From Leucobacter komagatae (lineage in GTDB: Bacteria > Actinomycetota > Actinomycetes > Actinomycetales > Microbacteriaceae): 64,000 nt of DNA. Under the pieces are notes generated by a model. It was given only the letters and a program-made list of their open reading frames with translations. It made no database searches and was not told the origin of the DNA. Each line of letters begins with the position of its first letter. Position 1 is the stretch's first letter. The position numbers and the translations under genes were made by a program. Below, in pieces: positions 61,323 to 64,000 of the stretch. The DNA is taken from NCBI RefSeq assembly GCF_006716085.1, contig NZ_VFON01000002.1:372001-436000 (forward strand). The letters run 5' to 3'.

Positions 61323-61328
61323 AGTCTG

Positions 61329-62111
61329 ATGTATCAATCTCAACGTTCAAGGTCTCACATGCAGCGCCCAATCCTCACCCCACACGCCACCGGCGGCGCC
61401 AGCCCGCTCACCACCGCAGACGCTGAGGTCGCCGACCTCCAGTGGTGGGGGCACGACCCGCACAGCCACGACGCCCCGCAACTGCTCTATGCCGCGAGCG
61501 GCTCATGCACAGTCGAGGTCGAAGGCGTCGAGTTCCGGGCTGACCAGGGTACTGCGGTCTGGATCGCGGCGCACGCCGAACACAGCGCACGGTTCGACGA
61601 CGAGTTCGTGCCCATCAGCGTACTGCCCGCACCTGACCGTCCGGGGCCCTCGTCCGCGTGCGCGCTGGCGATCGATGAGAGGCTTCGCACGCTGTTGCTC
61701 CGCTATGCCAGAGTCGATGACTTCGCTGCGCTCGGGCAGCTCATCGATCGGATCCAGGATGCCCCCGAGTTGGCCCAGCAGGAGGCCCCGCTCACTATCC
61801 CGCGAGGGCGCCTCACCGGCCCCATAGCTGCGGCGTTCGAAGCAGACCCGTCACATGACAGCACACTCGACGAATGGGCCCTGACCCTCCACTGCAGCGT
61901 CACTTCGCTCCGACGTGCCTTCCTCGCAGAGACTGGCCTCAGCTTCACAGAGTGGCGCACCCGTTTCCGAGTCGAACAGGCGATTCCGCTCCTTGAGCGG
62001 GGCGCGCAGGTCAGCCTCGTTGCGGCACGGGTCGGCATGACCCACAACGGGTTCACGAACGCGTTCCGGCGCACACTCGGCCACACCCCGGTTGCGCACC
62101 GGGCCGCCTAA
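61329..62111 (+). CDS. AraC family regulator with cupin domain
   Basis: 260 residues (or 250 from ATG 61359). Cupin: HSHDAPQLLYAASGSCTVEVEGVEFRADQGTAVWIAAHAEHSARF. Double HTH: STLDEWALTLHCSVTSLRRAFLAETGLSFTEWRTRFRVEQAIPLL and VSLVAARVGMTHNGFTNAFRRTLGHTPVAHR. Related in layout to the AraC at 39774. Divergent from the siderophore operon across the iron box; it may activate uptake when the siderophore is present, as YbtA/PchR do. Confidence 0.87.
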   Translation: MYQSQRSRSHMQRPILTPHATGGASPLTTADAEVADLQWWGHDPHSHDAPQLLYAASGSCTVEVEGVEFRADQGTAVWIAAHAEHSARFDDEFVPISVLPAPDRPGPSSACALAIDERLRTLLLRYARVDDFAALGQLIDRIQDAPELAQQEAPLTIPRGRLTGPIAAAFEADPSHDSTLDEWALTLHCSVTSLRRAFLAETGLSFTEWRTRFRVEQAIPLLERGAQVSLVAARVGMTHNGFTNAFRRTLGHTPVAHRAA

Positions 62112-62139
62112 TCGTCCAAGGCGGCCGCGGGATAAGTGG

Positions 62140-63519
62140 CTACCCTGCCGGGACCCACACCGCGAAGACGCTACTGGGTCCCGGCACCAGCCAGGCCTCG
62201 CCTCCGAGCAGGCGCGCGTTCTCACGCACGATCGCGAGGCCGAGCCCGCTCGACTCGTTCGAGTCCGAGCGCGCCGAGTTGGCTTTGTAGAACCGGTTGA
62301 AGACTCGCGCCTCGTGCTCGGGGGCAACCCCGGGCCCGGCGTCGGCGACAGTCACCGTCAGGCGCCCCGACTGCACCCAGGCGGTGACCTGGACGGGGGC
62401 TTCGCCGTGGCGCAGCGCGTTGTTCACCAGGTTCGAGACGATGAGCCGCAGCCTCACCGCGTCGGTCTGGATTGTGGGTTCGCCGAACAGCTCGAACGAC
62501 ACACCCTGCCACCTGCTGCTCTCTTGCAGCCCCGCCCACAGCTCGTTCACGTCGACGGGGCGCCGCACGACCTCCGCCTGCTTTGAGTCGAAGCGCGACA
62601 TCTCAAGGATGTCGTTCGTGAGAGTGGTGAGGTGCGTGGCACTGCGCGCCGCGATCTCGCCTGCCTCGCGCCGGTTCTCGGTCGTCGCGGCCTCCGTGTC
62701 GGCAAGGATGTCAGACACCGCGACGAGGGTCGCGAGCGGGGTGCGAAGCTCGTGGGCGACGTCTGCGACGAGCTGCCGCGAGGCTGCCTCGCTCTGTTCG
62801 AGCCGCACGATCGTCGATTGCAGCCGGGCCTCCGAGTTTCGCATCGCGTCGAGCACGACGTTCACGTCAGGGTAGCCAGTGTCAACAACGGGCGACGGCT
62901 CGGGGCTGCCCAGGCCGTCGGCGACCTCGACGAGCTGGTCGAGGGGTCTGCCGAGCTGGCGCCCGACGACGAGGCCCACAATTGCGGCCGCGGCGACGAA
63001 CACCACGCCGACGGCGAGCCCGAGGTTCACAAGCCTGTCAATCTCCTCCTGTTGCGACTGCATGTCGAACATCCCGAACGCCGCGATCGGGTCGCCCCCG
63101 TCGCCCGGGTTCACGATAAGACCTGCCGTGAACGTGAGGAACCCGTATTTGCTCTCGCGCTCGTAGGCCGACATCCCGCCGCCGTCGACGAGGGTCTCGA
63201 GCAGGTACTCAGGGATCTCGTTGAGGGCGAGCGTGCCGCCGCTCTCCGAGGTGCGCAGGTTGATGAGGATCGCGGGAACCGAGAACTCCTCGGCCGCGAT
63301 AGCGAGATCGGTCTCCGTGGGGTTCTCGGGTAGCCCCTCGGCTGCGACCTTCGACTCAACCCGCAGCACGTCATAGATCGCCGCCTGCCGCGACTCCAAG
63401 ATGATGAGCCGCGCGTTCCACACGAGCGCGCCCGCCGTCGTCGCGGCGACCCCCACCGCAACCGCGACGAGCGTGAGTGTGATGCGGGTGCGGAGGTTCG
63501 GCCGCCAGCGATGCCTCAT
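62140..63519 (-). CDS. sensor histidine kinase
   Basis: 459 residues. Transmembrane helices at about 12-34 and 160-183 flank an extracellular sensor domain, followed by a HAMP-like segment. H-box VADVAHELRTPLATLV with the phospho-accepting His, N-box VSNLVNNALRHG, G1 VADAGPGVAPEHEARVFNRFYK and G2 SSGLGLAIVRENARLLGG are intact. Pairs with the response regulator: the two genes overlap by 1 nt (TGATG). The stimulus is unknown. Confidence 0.92.
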   Translation of the reverse strand: MRHRWRPNLRTRITLTLVAVAVGVAATTAGALVWNARLIILESRQAAIYDVLRVESKVAAEGLPENPTETDLAIAAEEFSVPAILINLRTSESGGTLALNEIPEYLLETLVDGGGMSAYERESKYGFLTFTAGLIVNPGDGGDPIAAFGMFDMQSQQEEIDRLVNLGLAVGVVFVAAAAIVGLVVGRQLGRPLDQLVEVADGLGSPEPSPVVDTGYPDVNVVLDAMRNSEARLQSTIVRLEQSEAASRQLVADVAHELRTPLATLVAVSDILADTEAATTENRREAGEIAARSATHLTTLTNDILEMSRFDSKQAEVVRRPVDVNELWAGLQESSRWQGVSFELFGEPTIQTDAVRLRLIVSNLVNNALRHGEAPVQVTAWVQSGRLTVTVADAGPGVAPEHEARVFNRFYKANSARSDSNESSGLGLAIVRENARLLGGEAWLVPGPSSVFAVWVPAG

Positions 63520-64000
63520 CAGCCGAGCCGATACCCGAAGCCGCGCACGGTGCGCAGCAGCTGCGGCTCCGCCGGGTCAGCCTCGATCTTCTGCCGCAGC
63601 CGCTGGACCGCCGCGTTCACGAGCCGCAGATCTCCCGCCGCGGCGGTGCCCCACGCGCGGTCGAGCAGCTGTTCGCGGCTGAGCACCTGGCCCTGGTGTT
63701 CGAGGAGCACCATGAGCAGCCGCAGCTCGTTCGGCGACAGCTCAAGCTCGACCCCGTCGCGGGTGACCTCGAGCGACCCGAGGTCGACGCGCAGGCCCTC
63801 GTACTCAAGCACGGTCGCGGGCGCCGACTCCTGCGCCGCCGGCTGCCTGCTCCGCACCACGGCGCGAATGCGCGCCTCAAGCACGCCGGGCGAGACCGGT
63901 TTTACGACGTAGTCGTCGGCGCCCGAGTCGAGGCCGCCGATCACGTCGCCGTCGTCATCGCGCGCGGTAAGCATGATGATCGGCACATCGGAATCCTGCC
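63519..64000 (-). CDS. OmpR/PhoB family response regulator, 5' end cut by window edge
   Basis: The visible C-terminal 160 residues hold the end of the receiver domain (VPIIMLTARDDDGDVIGGLDSGADDYVVKPVSPGVLEARIRAVVR, with the conserved Thr and Lys) and a full winged-helix output domain (ELSPNELRLLMVLLEHQGQVLSREQLLDRAWG, RLVNAAVQRLRQKIEADP, LLRTVRGFGYRLG). The phosphorylated Asp lies beyond the window. Same operon as the kinase. Confidence 0.9.
   Translation of the reverse strand, partial: QDSDVPIIMLTARDDDGDVIGGLDSGADDYVVKPVSPGVLEARIRAVVRSRQPAAQESAPATVLEYEGLRVDLGSLEVTRDGVELELSPNELRLLMVLLEHQGQVLSREQLLDRAWGTAAAGDLRLVNAAVQRLRQKIEADPAEPQLLRTVRGFGYRLG

Noticed and set aside
1..64000. CRISPR arrays, tRNA/rRNA genes, insertion sequences, prophage
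   Set aside because: Looked for spaced direct repeats, tRNA-like folds, transposase or integrase motifs; none seen by eye. The only short repeats are those listed.

Overview
The window is high-GC DNA with dense gene packing, many 4-nt ATGA/GTGA start-stop overlaps and frequent leaderless-type promoters (a TAnnnT hexamer 5-6 nt before the start codon). Together with mycothiol-type arsenate reductase, CtaG, YaeQ, MocR regulators and DtxR/IdeR-type iron boxes, this points to an actinobacterium, most likely a Microbacteriaceae member (Leucobacter-like). That placement is inference. I saw no rRNA, tRNA, CRISPR array, transposase or phage gene.

Layout. 1-2.5 kb: minus-strand operon of small or membrane proteins (DUF4177, DUF2165, LssY_C-like protein, GNAT cut by the window edge). 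2.6-9.3 kb: beta-carbonic anhydrase, acyl-CoA ligase, MarR, MMPL exporter, TetR, GNAT. 9.4-14.2 kb: a serine beta-lactamase-fold hydrolase, then a large S9 peptidase/beta-lactamase fusion. 14.2-17.6 kb: MocR regulator divergent from an EamA transporter and a DHDPS-like aldolase. 17.6-20 kb: YaeQ, VOC protein, AraC, enoyl-CoA hydratase. 20-25.8 kb: branched-chain 2-oxoacid dehydrogenase E1a-E1b-E2 and a second MocR divergent from a GNAT. 25.8-30 kb: TetR and a second 2-oxoacid dehydrogenase operon whose E2 is frameshifted at a GCCC repeat. 30-33.4 kb: arsenic resistance island (arsC, arsR, acr3, flavoprotein). 33.4-35.6 kb: TetR/MFS drug efflux pair. 35.6-40.6 kb: iron-siderophore ABC importer with iron box, and AraC. 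40.8-42.6 kb: a low-GC, isolated two-domain glycosyltransferase. 42.6-46.6 kb: TetR, SIP reductase, RibB, MFS, YdeI. 46.6-47.1 kb: scar of two broken genes. 47.1-49.4 kb: anchored DsbA-like protein, CtaG, small membrane protein. 49.5-52.1 kb: HxlR, thioesterase, thiolase. 52.1-61.3 kb: seven-gene iron-box operon. 61.3-64 kb: AraC, sensor kinase, response regulator (cut by the edge).

How genes work together. The most interesting system is the 52-61 kb operon. It combines a FecCD-type siderophore importer, a SIP reductase fused to a methyltransferase-like domain that has lost its catalytic residues, and a heterodimeric exporter-fold ABC pair whose two ATP sites are degenerate in a complementary way. 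Mycobacterial IrtAB is the closest known logic, but there the SIP domain is fused to the ABC subunit. A second theme is regulatory: two unlinked MocR genes each share one CATG with a divergent leaderless gene, and each has a similar 12-bp palindrome at the same distance from its start.
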